Shown here piece after piece: positions 52,309-59,073 of a stretch of DNA of 59,073 nt; positions within the stretch are counted from its first letter, which is position 1; each line of letters begins with the position of its first letter. A program made the translations under genes and the position numbers. The stretch is from Burkholderiales bacterium (GTDB lineage Bacteria; Pseudomonadota; Gammaproteobacteria; Burkholderiales; Burkholderiaceae_C): the NCBI GenBank assembly GCA_016213265.1, contig JACRBA010000113.1, positions 1-59,073 of the forward strand, in the 5' to 3' direction. The notes under the pieces are model-generated. The model did not search any database, was not told the DNA's origin, and saw nothing but the letters and a program-made list of their open reading frames with translations.

Positions 52309-53175
52309 ATGCAAGTGAACAAGGCCATCTTCCCGGTCGCCGGGCTGGGCACCCGTTTTCTGCCCGCCACCAAGGCGCAGCCCAAGGAGATGCTGCCGGT
52401 GGTGGACAAGCCGCTCATCCAGTACGCCGTGGAAGAAGCGTACGCCGCCGGCATCCGCCAGATGATATTCGTTAACGGCCGCAACAAGCGCGCCATTCCC
52501 GACCATTTCGACACCGCCTACGAGCTGGAGCACGAGCTCGAGGCGGCCGGCAAGCAGGAGCTGCTCGATCTCGTCCACAGCATCAAGCCGGACGACATGG
52601 AGTGCATCTACATCCGCCAGCCCAAGGCACTCGGCCTGGGGCACGCGGTGCTGTGCGCGCAAAGCGTGGTGGTGAACGAACCTTTCGCCGTGCTGCTGGC
52701 CGACGACCTGATGGTCGGCGAGCCGCCCATCCTCCAGCAGATGGTGCAGCAGTTCGAGGAATGGCACGCGTCCATCATCGCGGTGCAGGAAGTGCCGCCC
52801 GAGCACACGCGCCGCTACGGCATCGTGGCCGGCACGCCCGTGAGCGACCGCATGCTCGACCTCACCCAGATCGTCGAGAAGCCGGCGCCCGAAGACGCGC
52901 CCTCGCGGCTCGGCGTGGCGGGCCGCTACATTCTCACGCCCGGTGTGTTCCGCGAGATCACCCAGCTGCCGCGCGGCGTGGGCGGCGAGATCCAGCTCAC
53001 CGACGGCATCGCCACGCTGATGCGGCGCGAGAAGGTCTTCGCCTACCGCTACGAAGGCAAGCGCTATGACTGCGGCAGCAAGGAGGGCTTCCTCCAGGCC
53101 AACGTCGAGCTGGCGCTGGCGCACCCGCAGCTGGGCGCGGGCTTCCGCGAGTACCTCAAGGGCCTCGCGCTCTGA
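52309..53175 (+). CDS. galU: UTP-glucose-1-phosphate uridylyltransferase
   Basis: A 288-residue nucleotidyltransferase. The signature is [30 protein letters not shown] (in part), with [17 protein letters not shown] near the end. It makes UDP-glucose for exopolysaccharide, LPS and trehalose. The ATG at 52309 has AGAGGA nine nt upstream; ATG 52300 would sit on top of that site and is rejected. Confidence 0.97.
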   Translation: MQVNKAIFPVAGLGTRFLPATKAQPKEMLPVVDKPLIQYAVEEAYAAGIRQMIFVNGRNKRAIPDHFDTAYELEHELEAAGKQELLDLVHSIKPDDMECIYIRQPKALGLGHAVLCAQSVVVNEPFAVLLADDLMVGEPPILQQMVQQFEEWHASIIAVQEVPPEHTRRYGIVAGTPVSDRMLDLTQIVEKPAPEDAPSRLGVAGRYILTPGVFREITQLPRGVGGEIQLTDGIATLMRREKVFAYRYEGKRYDCGSKEGFLQANVELALAHPQLGAGFREYLKGLAL

Positions 53176-53185
53176 GAGGCCGGGC

Positions 53186-53206
53186 GCGCCGCCTCAGCGG
53201 CGGCGC
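53186..53206. terminator. Hairpin between galU and tusA
   Basis: GCGCCGCC (53186-53193), loop TCAGC, GGCGGCGC (53199-53206): a perfect 8-bp stem covering the stop codon of the convergent tusA gene and 10 nt past galU. Probably a bidirectional stop without a T-tract. Confidence 0.55.
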
Positions 53207-53421
53207 AGCCAGTGCACGAACTCGGTCTCCGAGCTCTGCTGCTCGACCAGCTCGTTGCCGGTCTGGCGGGCGAAGGCCTGGAAGTCGCGCACCGAGCCGG
53301 GGTCGGTGGCCACCACCTTGAGCACCTCGCCGCTGGCCATGGTGGACAGCGCCTTCTTCGCCTTGAGGATGGGCAGCGGGCAGTTGAGGCCGCGGGTGTC
53401 CAGTTCCTGGTGGGCGTGCAT
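53194..53421 (-). CDS. TusA-family sulfurtransferase
   Basis: A 75-residue protein with the TusA motif LDTRGLNCPLPILKAKKAL; the active-site Cys is C14. Such proteins relay persulfide sulfur, for tRNA 2-thiolation or other sulfur trafficking. It sits downstream of a Nudix gene and cysM on the same strand. Because general TusA lies elsewhere in many genomes and several paralogues exist, the exact partner is open. Confidence 0.92.
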   Translation of the reverse strand: MHAHQELDTRGLNCPLPILKAKKALSTMASGEVLKVVATDPGSVRDFQAFARQTGNELVEQQSSETEFVHWLRRR

Positions 53422-53457
53422 GGCGAAGGGTTCCTCAGAGCGAGAGTCGATGGGATG

Positions 53458-54021
53458 TCAGGAGGCGGCCGGCTCGGTGCGAGGCGGCCACTCGATGTAG
53501 CGCGGCTCGATCCCGCGCCCACGCAGCCAGTCGGCCAGCGCGTGGCCGGTGCCCGCCGGCCAGCACAGCACGTCGCCGGGGGCGAACAGGCGGTACTCGG
53601 CCAGCTCGGGCGACAGGCGGATCTCGCCGCGCGCCTGCACATGGTAGGCAATGATCACCTGGTTCATGCGCTGGAAGTCGTACACGCCGATCAGCGACAC
53701 GGCCTCGGCCACCAGCGCCGTCTCCTCCAGCACCTCGCGCGCGATGCCGGCCTCGGGCGTTTCGCCGGCCTCCATGAAGCCGGTGATCAGCGCGAACATG
53801 CGGCCGCTCCAGGCGGCGTTGCGCGCCAGCAGCAGCCGGCCGTCACGGTCGGTGCACTCCACCACCGCCGCCAGCACCGGCGTCGGGTTGTTCCAGTGGG
53901 TGAAGCCGCAGGCAGCGCAGCGCAGGCGGCTCTTGGCACCGCCGTCTTCCTCGGCTTCGATCCAGGCGAGCGGCTGCGCGCACTGCGGACAGAAGCGGTA
54001 GCCGGGCACGGCGGCGGACAT
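53458..54021 (-). CDS. Nudix hydrolase with zinc ribbon
   Basis: A 187-residue protein. An N-terminal zinc ribbon (FCPQCAQPL and LRCAACGF) resembles that of NudC-type NADH pyrophosphatases. The Nudix box is GFMEAGETPEAGIAREVLEE (about 78-97), where the REVLEE core is intact though the usual Gly near the end is Ala. It hydrolyses a nucleoside-diphosphate-linked compound, likely NADH or a cofactor. It starts 5 nt after the cysM stop. Confidence 0.88.
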   Translation of the reverse strand: MSAAVPGYRFCPQCAQPLAWIEAEEDGGAKSRLRCAACGFTHWNNPTPVLAAVVECTDRDGRLLLARNAAWSGRMFALITGFMEAGETPEAGIAREVLEETALVAEAVSLIGVYDFQRMNQVIIAYHVQARGEIRLSPELAEYRLFAPGDVLCWPAGTGHALADWLRGRGIEPRYIEWPPRTEPAAS

Positions 54022-54026
54022 GGGCG

Positions 54027-54932
54027 TCAGGCGGGGAACACGCCGGTGGACAGGTAGCGGTCGCCGCGGTCGCACACCACGAACACGATGGTCGCGTTCT
54101 CCACGGTGCGGGCCAGCTGCAGCGCCACCCAGCACGCACCGGCGGCCGAGATGCCGCCGAACAGCCCCTCTTCCGCGGCGAGGCGGCGGGCCATGTCCTC
54201 CGCATCCGACTGGCTCACCAGCACCAGTTCGTCCACCGCGGCCGGGTCGTAGATGCGCGGCAGGTAGGCCTCGGGCCACTTGCGGATGCCCGGGATGCGC
54301 GAGCCCTCGGCGGGCTGGGCGCCGATGATGCGCACCGCCGGGTTGCGCTCCTTCAGGTAGCGCGAGACACCGGTGATGGTGCCGGTGGTGCCCATGGCGC
54401 TCACGAAATGGGTCACCCGGCCCCCCGTGTCGGCCCAGATCTCGGGGCCGGTGGTCTCATAGTGCACCAGTGGGTTGTCGGGGTTGGCGAACTGGTCCAG
54501 CACGCGGCCCTTGCCGTCCTTCTGCATCTGCTCGGCCAGGTCACGCGCCAGCTCCATGCCGCCCGACTTGGGCGTGAGGATGAGCTCCGCGCCGAAGGCC
54601 TTCATGGTCTGCGCCCGCTCCACCGACAGGTCCTCCGGCATGATCAGCACCATGCGGTAGCCCTTGATGGCCGCCGCCATGGCTAGCGCGATGCCGGTGT
54701 TGCCCGAGGTCGCCTCGATCAGCGTGTCGCCGGGGCGGATCTCGCCACGCTGCTCGGCCCGGCGGATCATGTGGATGGCAGGCCGGTCCTTCACCGAGCC
54801 GGCGGGGTTGTTGCCTTCCAGCTTGCCGAGGATGACGTTGCCGCGCGCGGCGATGTCGGCGCCGGGCAGGCGCTGCAGGCGCACCAGCGGGGTGGATCCG
54901 ATCGCGTCTTCGAGCGTCTTGTAGTCGGGCAT
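54027..54932 (-). CDS. cysM: Cysteine synthase B (O-acetylserine sulfhydrylase)
   Basis: A 301-residue fold-type II PLP enzyme. It starts MPDYKTLEDAIGSTPLVRLQ, the PLP lysine is K48 (NPAGSVKDRPA), the phosphate loop is EATSGNTGIALA, and GTTGTITGVSRYLKE follows. It makes cysteine, or S-sulfocysteine from thiosulfate. The longer frame up to 55061 runs into the tRNA promoter and is rejected. The Nudix and TusA-type genes follow it closely, so the group is probably an operon with a sulfur theme. Confidence 0.95.
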   Translation of the reverse strand: MPDYKTLEDAIGSTPLVRLQRLPGADIAARGNVILGKLEGNNPAGSVKDRPAIHMIRRAEQRGEIRPGDTLIEATSGNTGIALAMAAAIKGYRMVLIMPEDLSVERAQTMKAFGAELILTPKSGGMELARDLAEQMQKDGKGRVLDQFANPDNPLVHYETTGPEIWADTGGRVTHFVSAMGTTGTITGVSRYLKERNPAVRIIGAQPAEGSRIPGIRKWPEAYLPRIYDPAAVDELVLVSQSDAEDMARRLAAEEGLFGGISAAGACWVALQLARTVENATIVFVVCDRGDRYLSTGVFPA

Positions 54933-54996
54933 GGCAGGCAGCACAGCAGGGCCGGCCATTATGGGCGAGCGGCCCGGCACGCGTGGGCACGCATGC

Positions 54997-55002
54997 CATA
55001 AT
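54997..55002 (+). promoter_or_regulatory. Candidate -10 box of the tRNA-Leu gene
   Basis: CATAAT lies about 65 nt before the mature tRNA 5-prime end. Between them GTGCCGC (55025-55031) and GCGGCAC (55045-55051) form an inverted repeat that could be a processing stem. No good -35 is seen. Confidence 0.4.
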
Positions 55003-55067
55003 CCGCGTCCGACATGCCCCCGGCGTGCCGCTTCGGCGGACGGCGCGGCACGCATGCGCACACACTG

Positions 55068-55152
55068 GCCCGGGTGGCGAAATCGGTAGACGCAGGGGAT
55101 TCAAAATCCCCCGCCGCAAGGTGTGCCGGTTCGAGTCCGGCCCCGGGCACCA
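55068..55152 (+). tRNA. tRNA-Leu (CAA anticodon)
   Basis: A class II cloverleaf of 85 nt including an encoded CCA. The acceptor stem is GCCCGGG with CCCGGGC, the D-arm carries GGTAGACGC, the anticodon stem is GGGGA/TCCCC with loop TTCAAAA (anticodon CAA at 55102-55104), a long variable arm follows, and the T-arm has GGTTCGAGTCC. It reads UUG leucine codons, which are rare in such a GC-rich genome. It is divergent from cysM and precedes the rhomboid gene. Confidence 0.97.
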
Positions 55153-55191
55153 GTACCCCTCTTCCCCTGCACACAGCCCCTCGCGACGACG

Positions 55192-55797
55192 ATGCCGCCG
55201 ATGCCCCCCGTGACCAAGGCGCTGATGCTGATCTGCACGGCGGTCTTCTGCGTCCAACTGCTGGCCGGCTCGTTCATCCCGCTGCCGCTGTGGTTCGCCC
55301 TGTGGCCGCTGGACAGCGGCCGCTTCATGCCCTGGCAGGTCGTCACCTACGCCTTCCTGCATGGGGACATGCTCCACCTGTTCTTCAACATGCTGGGCAT
55401 GTGGATGTTCGGCTCCGAGCTCGAGCGCCTCTGGGGCCACAAGCGCATGCTGAGCTTCCTGCTGGCCAGCGTGCTGGCCGCGGCGGCCACCCAGATGGTG
55501 TTCACCGCGGTGACGCAGACCTACGCACCCACGCTGGGCGCCTCGGGCGCGCTGTACGGCCTGCTGCTGGCCTACGGCATGCTGTTCCCGAACCGCACCA
55601 TCATGCCGCTGTTCCCCCCCATCCCCATGAAGGCGCGCACTTTCGTGGCGGTGTTCGGCGCACTGGAGCTGCTGATGGGCCTGTCCGGCGGCCGGGGGAT
55701 CGCCCACTTCGCCCACCTGGGCGGCATGCTGGGCGGCTGGCTGATGATCCGCTTCTGGCGCGGCCAGGCGCCCTTCCCCTCGCGCCGCCGGCGCTGA
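55192..55797 (+). CDS. Rhomboid-family intramembrane serine protease
   Basis: A 201-residue protein with six predicted helices. The catalytic Ser is S119 in GASGALYGLL, the His is H175 in FAHLGGMLGGW, and the supporting Asn is N66 in HLFFNMLGMWMFG. It would cleave membrane proteins within the bilayer. The start is either 55192 or 55201 (MPPVTKALML). The first residues overlap nothing, and the tRNA lies 39 nt upstream. Confidence 0.9.
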   Translation: MPPMPPVTKALMLICTAVFCVQLLAGSFIPLPLWFALWPLDSGRFMPWQVVTYAFLHGDMLHLFFNMLGMWMFGSELERLWGHKRMLSFLLASVLAAAATQMVFTAVTQTYAPTLGASGALYGLLLAYGMLFPNRTIMPLFPPIPMKARTFVAVFGALELLMGLSGGRGIAHFAHLGGMLGGWLMIRFWRGQAPFPSRRRR

Positions 55798-55813
55798 CGC
55801 GCGCGCCGCCCGG

Positions 55814-56704
55814 TCAGCCGAGCGCGGCGTTTACCTCGGGGTAGCGCAGCGCCACGCGCAGCTCGCGCTTGAGCCGCCCGTTGCGCAGCCGGCGCGATTC
55901 CGACAGGAAACTCATCTGCATGGGTGACAGCGTGGCCGCCGCCTCGGCCCGCGTCAGCCGTGGCGGGTGGGGCAACCCGCAGGCGTCGGCCACCGCGTCG
56001 AAATGGTCGCCCATGGGCAGCTGGCTGTCGTCGTTGACGTGGTAGGCCCGCTGCGGGGCGCCGCGCATCAGCGCCGCCACGCAGGCCCGGGCCAGGTCGT
56101 CGGCGTGGATGTGGTTGGTGTACACGTCGTCGGCCGCGGCCAGCACCGGCGCGCCGCGCCGCACGCGGTCCCGCGGGTCACCGCCTGCGCGGTCCAGCGC
56201 GTAGATGCCCGGGATGCGCAGCACGCTGCAGCGCCAGCCGAACGCGCGCCCCGCCCAGCGCAGGCGGGCCTCGGCGTCCGCGCGGCGCCGGCCGCGTGCG
56301 GTGGCGGGGGCGAGCGCGCGGGTCTCGTCGATCCAGTCCCCGCCACAGTCGCCGTACACGCCGGTGGTGCTGCCGTAGACCAGCCGACGCAGCCCGCCCG
56401 GCCGGCCTGCCAGGGCCTGCACGAGCGCGCGGGTGCGTGGGTCGGTGTCACCCTCGCCCGGCGGCGGCGCCAGGTGCAGCACGCGGTCGGCCAGGCCGGC
56501 CAGGCGCTGCAGGGTGGCCGGGTCGTACAGGTCGCCCACGAGCGGCACGGCGCCCGCGGCCCGCAGGTCGGCCACCCGCTCGGCGCTGCGCACGAGCGCG
56601 AGCACCCGCCACCGCCCGCGCAGCAGCCGCAGCACCCGCCAGCCCACGTCGCCGCAACCGACGATGAGCAGGACGGGGCGGCGGCGGCGGGCGGAGGGCA
56701 GCAT
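55814..56704 (-). CDS. SDR/NAD-dependent epimerase family protein (YeeZ-like)
   Basis: A 296-residue Rossmann protein: VLLIVGCGDVGWRVLRLLRG for NAD(P) binding, LVYGSTTGVYGDCGGDWIDE where the active-site Tyr and Ser of the extended SDRs lie, and HIHADDLARACVAAL. The short GC(G/D)xxG motif resembles YeeZ. The substrate is unknown. The ATG at 56704 is inferred from where homology starts. It is divergent from the flavin-reductase gene. Confidence 0.82.
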   Translation of the reverse strand: MLPSARRRRPVLLIVGCGDVGWRVLRLLRGRWRVLALVRSAERVADLRAAGAVPLVGDLYDPATLQRLAGLADRVLHLAPPPGEGDTDPRTRALVQALAGRPGGLRRLVYGSTTGVYGDCGGDWIDETRALAPATARGRRRADAEARLRWAGRAFGWRCSVLRIPGIYALDRAGGDPRDRVRRGAPVLAAADDVYTNHIHADDLARACVAALMRGAPQRAYHVNDDSQLPMGDHFDAVADACGLPHPPRLTRAEAAATLSPMQMSFLSESRRLRNGRLKRELRVALRYPEVNAALG

Positions 56705-56825
56705 GGATTCCAGCAGGGCGGGTGGTGCGAAGTCGGCGCCTCCGGGGGCGCCCGTGGGGGCGCCGGGCACAATGGCGGGGCGGCGCCGGCAGTGTAGGCG
56801 CCGGCACCGTGCCACCGACCCCACC

Positions 56826-57863
56826 ATGTCCTTCACCGTCACGCTCCAGCCCTCCCTGCGCACCTTCGAGGTGGCTCCCGACGAACCCATCCTCACCGCC
56901 GCGATCCGGGAGGGCATCGGCCTGCCCTATGGGTGCAAGGACGGCGCCTGCGGCTCCTGCAAGAGCCGCCTGCTGGAGGGCCGGGTCACCCACGGCGCCC
57001 ACCAGGCGAAGGCCCTGTCCGAGGCGGAGGAATCGTCCGGCCTCATCCTCACCTGCTGCGCCACGCCGCAGAGCGATTGCGTGGTCGAGGCGCGCACAGT
57101 GCCGGGCGCGGGCGAATTCCCCATCCTCAAGATGCCGGGCCGGGTGCTGTCCCTCGAGCGGCCGGCCGCCGACGTGGCCATCGTGCGGGTGCAGTTGCCG
57201 GCCAACCAGAACTTCCAGTTCCACGCCGGCCAGTACATCGAGTTCATCCTGCGCGACGGTGCGCGGCGCAGCTACTCCATGGCCAACGCGCCGCACGCAC
57301 TGGGCACCCCGCCGGCCATCGAGCTGCACATCCGCCACATGCCCGGCGGCAAGTTCACCGACCACGTCTTCGGCGCCATGAAGGAGAAGGACATCGTCCG
57401 CATGGAAGGGCCCTTCGGCAGCTTCTTCCTGCGCGAGTCGTCCGACAAGCCGATGGTGCTGCTGGCCTCGGGCACGGGCTTCGCCCCCATCAAGGCGCTG
57501 GTGGAGCGGCTGGAGCACCTGGGCAGCACGCGCCCTGCGGTGCTCTACTGGGGTGCACGTCGCCGGGGCGACCTGTACCTGAACGACTGGGCCGAGGCCG
57601 CCGCCGCGCGGCTGCCCTGGCTGCGCTACGTGCCGGTGCTGTCGGACGCCACGCCGGACGATGCCTGGACAGGCCGCACCGGCTTCGTGCACCAGGCGGT
57701 GATGGCCGACCTGCCCGATCTCTCCGGCCACCAGGTGTATGCCTGCGGTGCGCCCGTGATGGTGGCGTCCGCCCAGCGCGACTTCGTGGCCGCCTGCGGC
57801 CTGCCGGCCGACGAGTTCTACGCCGACAGCTTCACGTCCGAGGCCGACAAGCACGGCGCCTGA
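56826..57863 (+). CDS. 2Fe-2S/FAD oxidoreductase (CDP-6-deoxy-glucoseen reductase-like)
   Basis: A 345-residue protein with an N-terminal plant-type ferredoxin domain (cysteines in YGCKDGACGSCKSRLL and ILTCCATP). An FNR-type module follows: GQYIEFILRDGARRSYSMAN binds FAD, and LLASGTGFAPIKALVERLE binds NAD(P). It transfers electrons from NAD(P)H to a partner. It is often annotated as an AscD-like or toluene-monooxygenase-type reductase. No oxygenase partner is in view, so its role is open. Confidence 0.88.
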   Translation: MSFTVTLQPSLRTFEVAPDEPILTAAIREGIGLPYGCKDGACGSCKSRLLEGRVTHGAHQAKALSEAEESSGLILTCCATPQSDCVVEARTVPGAGEFPILKMPGRVLSLERPAADVAIVRVQLPANQNFQFHAGQYIEFILRDGARRSYSMANAPHALGTPPAIELHIRHMPGGKFTDHVFGAMKEKDIVRMEGPFGSFFLRESSDKPMVLLASGTGFAPIKALVERLEHLGSTRPAVLYWGARRRGDLYLNDWAEAAAARLPWLRYVPVLSDATPDDAWTGRTGFVHQAVMADLPDLSGHQVYACGAPVMVASAQRDFVAACGLPADEFYADSFTSEADKHGA

Positions 57864-58753
57864 GGCCGCGCCTCGGCCTGCAGCCAGCCGGCGAAGGCCT
57901 GCAACGCCGGCAGCCCGGCTTTCGCTTCGGGCCACAGCAGGTGGTAGGCGCGGTCGCTGGGCGCCTCGTGCGGCAGCAGCTGCACCAGGCGGCCGGCCGA
58001 GAGCGCGTCGGCCGCCAGCAGGCGCGGCACCAGGGCCACGCCCAGGCCCTGGGCAGCGGCCTCCAGCAGCAGAGAGAACAGCTCCATGCGCGGCCCGGAC
58101 ATGTCGTGGTCCAGGCGCAGGCGCTGCGATTCCAGCCAGTGCCGCCAGGCATAGGGGCGCGTGCTCGCCTGCAGCAGCGTCACGCCCGCCAGGTCGGCCG
58201 GCGCCCAGCTCGCGCGGGTGGCCGCGAGCGCAGGGCTGGCCACCGTGACCAGCGTCTCCTCCAGCAGGCGCACGCCGTCGGTGCCCGGCCACAGGCCCTC
58301 GCCCGCATGGATGGCCGCATCCAGCCCGGTGTCATCGAAGAGGAACGGTCGGCTGCGGGCACTCAGGTGCACGGTGATGCCGGGATGTGCCGCATGGAAC
58401 CGCGCCAGGCGGGGCAGCAGCCAGTGGGTGGCGAAGGTGGGCACCACCGCCAGCTCCAGCGAACCGCCGCCCTGCCGGCCGGCCTGCGCCATCAGGTCCA
58501 GCGTGTCGCGTTCCACCTCGTCGAGCCGGGTGGCCACGCTGCGCGCGTAGCGCTCGCCCGCCTCGGTGAGCACCACGCCGCGCTGGCCGCGGCGGAACAG
58601 CGCCACGCCGAGAAAGTCTTCCAGCCCGGCGATCTGCCGGCACACCGCACTCTGCGTGACGGCCAGTTCGGTGGCCGCGCGGGTGAAGCTCTGGTGGCGG
58701 GCGGCCGCCTCGAAGGCGGCCAAGGCGGCTGTGGAGGGCAACTTGCGTCGCAT
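57818..58753 (-). CDS. gcdR: LysR-family regulator of gcdH (GcdR-like)
   Basis: A 311-residue LysR-type protein. The N-terminal helix-turn-helix is HQSFTRAATELAVTQSAVCR (about 20-39), and the C-terminal part is the periplasmic-binding-like effector domain (LELAVVPTFATHWLLPRL onward). It is divergent from gcdH with a 108-nt spacer, as known for the glutarate regulator GcdR; hence the name, which is by context. Its last 46 nt overlap the convergent oxidoreductase gene. An operator candidate lies in the spacer. Confidence 0.85.
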   Translation of the reverse strand: MRRKLPSTAALAAFEAAARHQSFTRAATELAVTQSAVCRQIAGLEDFLGVALFRRGQRGVVLTEAGERYARSVATRLDEVERDTLDLMAQAGRQGGGSLELAVVPTFATHWLLPRLARFHAAHPGITVHLSARSRPFLFDDTGLDAAIHAGEGLWPGTDGVRLLEETLVTVASPALAATRASWAPADLAGVTLLQASTRPYAWRHWLESQRLRLDHDMSGPRMELFSLLLEAAAQGLGVALVPRLLAADALSAGRLVQLLPHEAPSDRAYHLLWPEAKAGLPALQAFAGWLQAEARPQAPCLSASDVKLSA

Positions 58754-58760
58754 TCGGAGT

Positions 58761-58779
58761 TCCCAAAACGCACACGGGA
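58761..58779. promoter_or_regulatory. Candidate LysR operator upstream of gcdH
   Basis: TCCC (58761-58764), 11 nt, GGGA (58776-58779) is a short inverted repeat around an N11 core, the usual LysR-box form. It lies about 50-70 nt upstream of the predicted gcdH transcription start, the classical position for a LysR activator. A second repeat, CGCAC (58769-58773) / GTGCG (58780-58784), overlaps. Confidence 0.6.
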
Positions 58780-58794
58780 GTGCGCAGAAGGCGT

Positions 58795-58823
58795 TTGATC
58801 GCTGGGCAACGCAATTCTATGAT
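58795..58823 (+). promoter_or_regulatory. gcdH sigma-70 promoter
   Basis: TTGATC (58795-58800), 17-nt spacer, TATGAT (58818-58823): a well-formed sigma-70 promoter for gcdH. The start would be near 58830, giving a 30-nt leader with an AAGGAGA ribosome-binding site before the ATG at 58862. Confidence 0.85.
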
Positions 58824-58861
58824 TCCACCCTGGAACAACTGGCACCGCAAGGAGACTGCAC

Positions 58862-59073
58862 ATGGCCCGCGCCACCTTCCAATGGGACGACCCGCTGCTG
58901 CTGGACCAGCAGCTCACCGACGACGAGCGCCAGGTGCGTGATGCCGCGCGGGCCTACTGCCAGGACCGCCTGATGCCGCGCGTGCTGGAGGCTTTCCGCC
59001 ACGAGCAGACCGACGCCACCATCTTCCGCGAGATGGGCGAACTGGGCCTGCTGGGCCCCACCATTCCCGAGGC
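58862..59073 (+). CDS. gcdH: Glutaryl-CoA dehydrogenase, N-terminal part (cut by window end)
   Basis: The first 70 codons of an acyl-CoA dehydrogenase. The protein starts [18 protein letters not shown], then [20 protein letters not shown] and [16 protein letters not shown], the GcdH type. It should convert glutaryl-CoA to crotonyl-CoA in lysine/glutarate breakdown. The gene continues beyond the window, so FAD-site and catalytic Glu residues cannot be seen. Promoter, operator candidate and divergent LysR gene agree with this call. Confidence 0.9.
   Translation, partial: MARATFQWDDPLLLDQQLTDDERQVRDAARAYCQDRLMPRVLEAFRHEQTDATIFREMGELGLLGPTIPE

Noticed and set aside
54933-55061. Longer N-terminus for cysM
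   Set aside because: It would cover the tRNA promoter area, has Arg/Ala-rich unlikely sequence, and the family starts at MPDYKTLED.

Overview
The window is a high-GC (roughly 70 percent) chromosomal segment of a betaproteobacterium, most likely order Burkholderiales near the Comamonadaceae / Rubrivivax-Leptothrix group. This is inferred from codon usage, from locus order (dapA-bamC, DUF2782-type gene and thrB near polA, RoxA-type cupin beside an FKBP, guaC near valS-galU) and from family-level protein resemblance. No 16S rRNA is present, so genus cannot be fixed. The window is dominated by housekeeping genes. Only the first 2 kb looks mobile, and there is no CRISPR array, prophage or obvious defence island.

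Layout. 1-2.0 kb: an IS110/IS1111-type element next to IS3-family transposase debris. 2.0-2.9 kb: a small membrane protein and the ribosome-rescue hydrolase ArfB. 3.0-8.6 kb (minus): a tightly coupled parE / GNAT / lytic transglycosylase / parC run. 8.7-11.7 kb: secreted HAF-repeat protein, MFS transporter, small membrane ORF and methyltransferase. 11.8-14.0 kb: dapA-bamC, closed by a terminator. 14.0-16.1 kb (minus): an Ala-rich small lipoprotein with a palindrome-rich leader, a conserved hypothetical and a ribosomal-protein hydroxylase-like cupin. 16.2-19.2 kb: FKBP, then dut, coaBC and a SEC-C protein. 19.3-20.9 kb: a flavocytochrome c sulfide dehydrogenase pair. 20.9-27.3 kb (minus): GNAT, a PmbA/TldD pair, GNAT, alaS. 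27.4-31.8 kb: a MocR regulator divergent from gabT-gabD. 31.9-32.7 kb: a degenerate GGDEF protein. 32.8-35.6 kb: polA. 35.7-37.4 kb: a secreted CocE-type hydrolase. 37.7-39.9 kb: DUF2782-type protein, thrB, BPSS1780-type membrane protein. 39.9-46.5 kb (minus): uvrD followed by two overlapping TPR-GGDEF cyclase genes. 46.8-53.2 kb: guaC, a lipoprotein S41 protease (minus), valS, galU. 53.2-54.9 kb (minus): cysM, Nudix, tusA. 55.1 kb: tRNA-Leu(CAA). 55.2-59.1 kb: rhomboid protease, SDR, flavin reductase, LysR regulator, and the truncated start of a glutaryl-CoA dehydrogenase gene.

How genes work together. Topoisomerase IV is split around two unrelated small genes by ATGA stop-start overlaps. 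dapA-bamC pairs lysine/peptidoglycan precursor synthesis with outer-membrane assembly. gabT-gabD converts GABA to succinate under a divergent MocR regulator. fccAB would feed sulfide electrons to cytochrome c. uvrD is followed by two intact diguanylate cyclases with periplasmic TPR sensors. The LysR/gcdH divergent pair has a very readable promoter and a candidate LysR operator.

The items most worth a second look are: the IS1111-type element and its possible guide-RNA regions; a recurrent TAGAAT box placed 6-7 nt before ATG codons that lack a Shine-Dalgarno sequence (candidate leaderless genes); the uvrD-GGDEF-GGDEF arrangement; the palindromes around the small lipoprotein gene; the second-type TldD/PmbA pair; and several long perfect inverted repeats at gene ends. 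I found no clear new multi-gene system, and I state that plainly.
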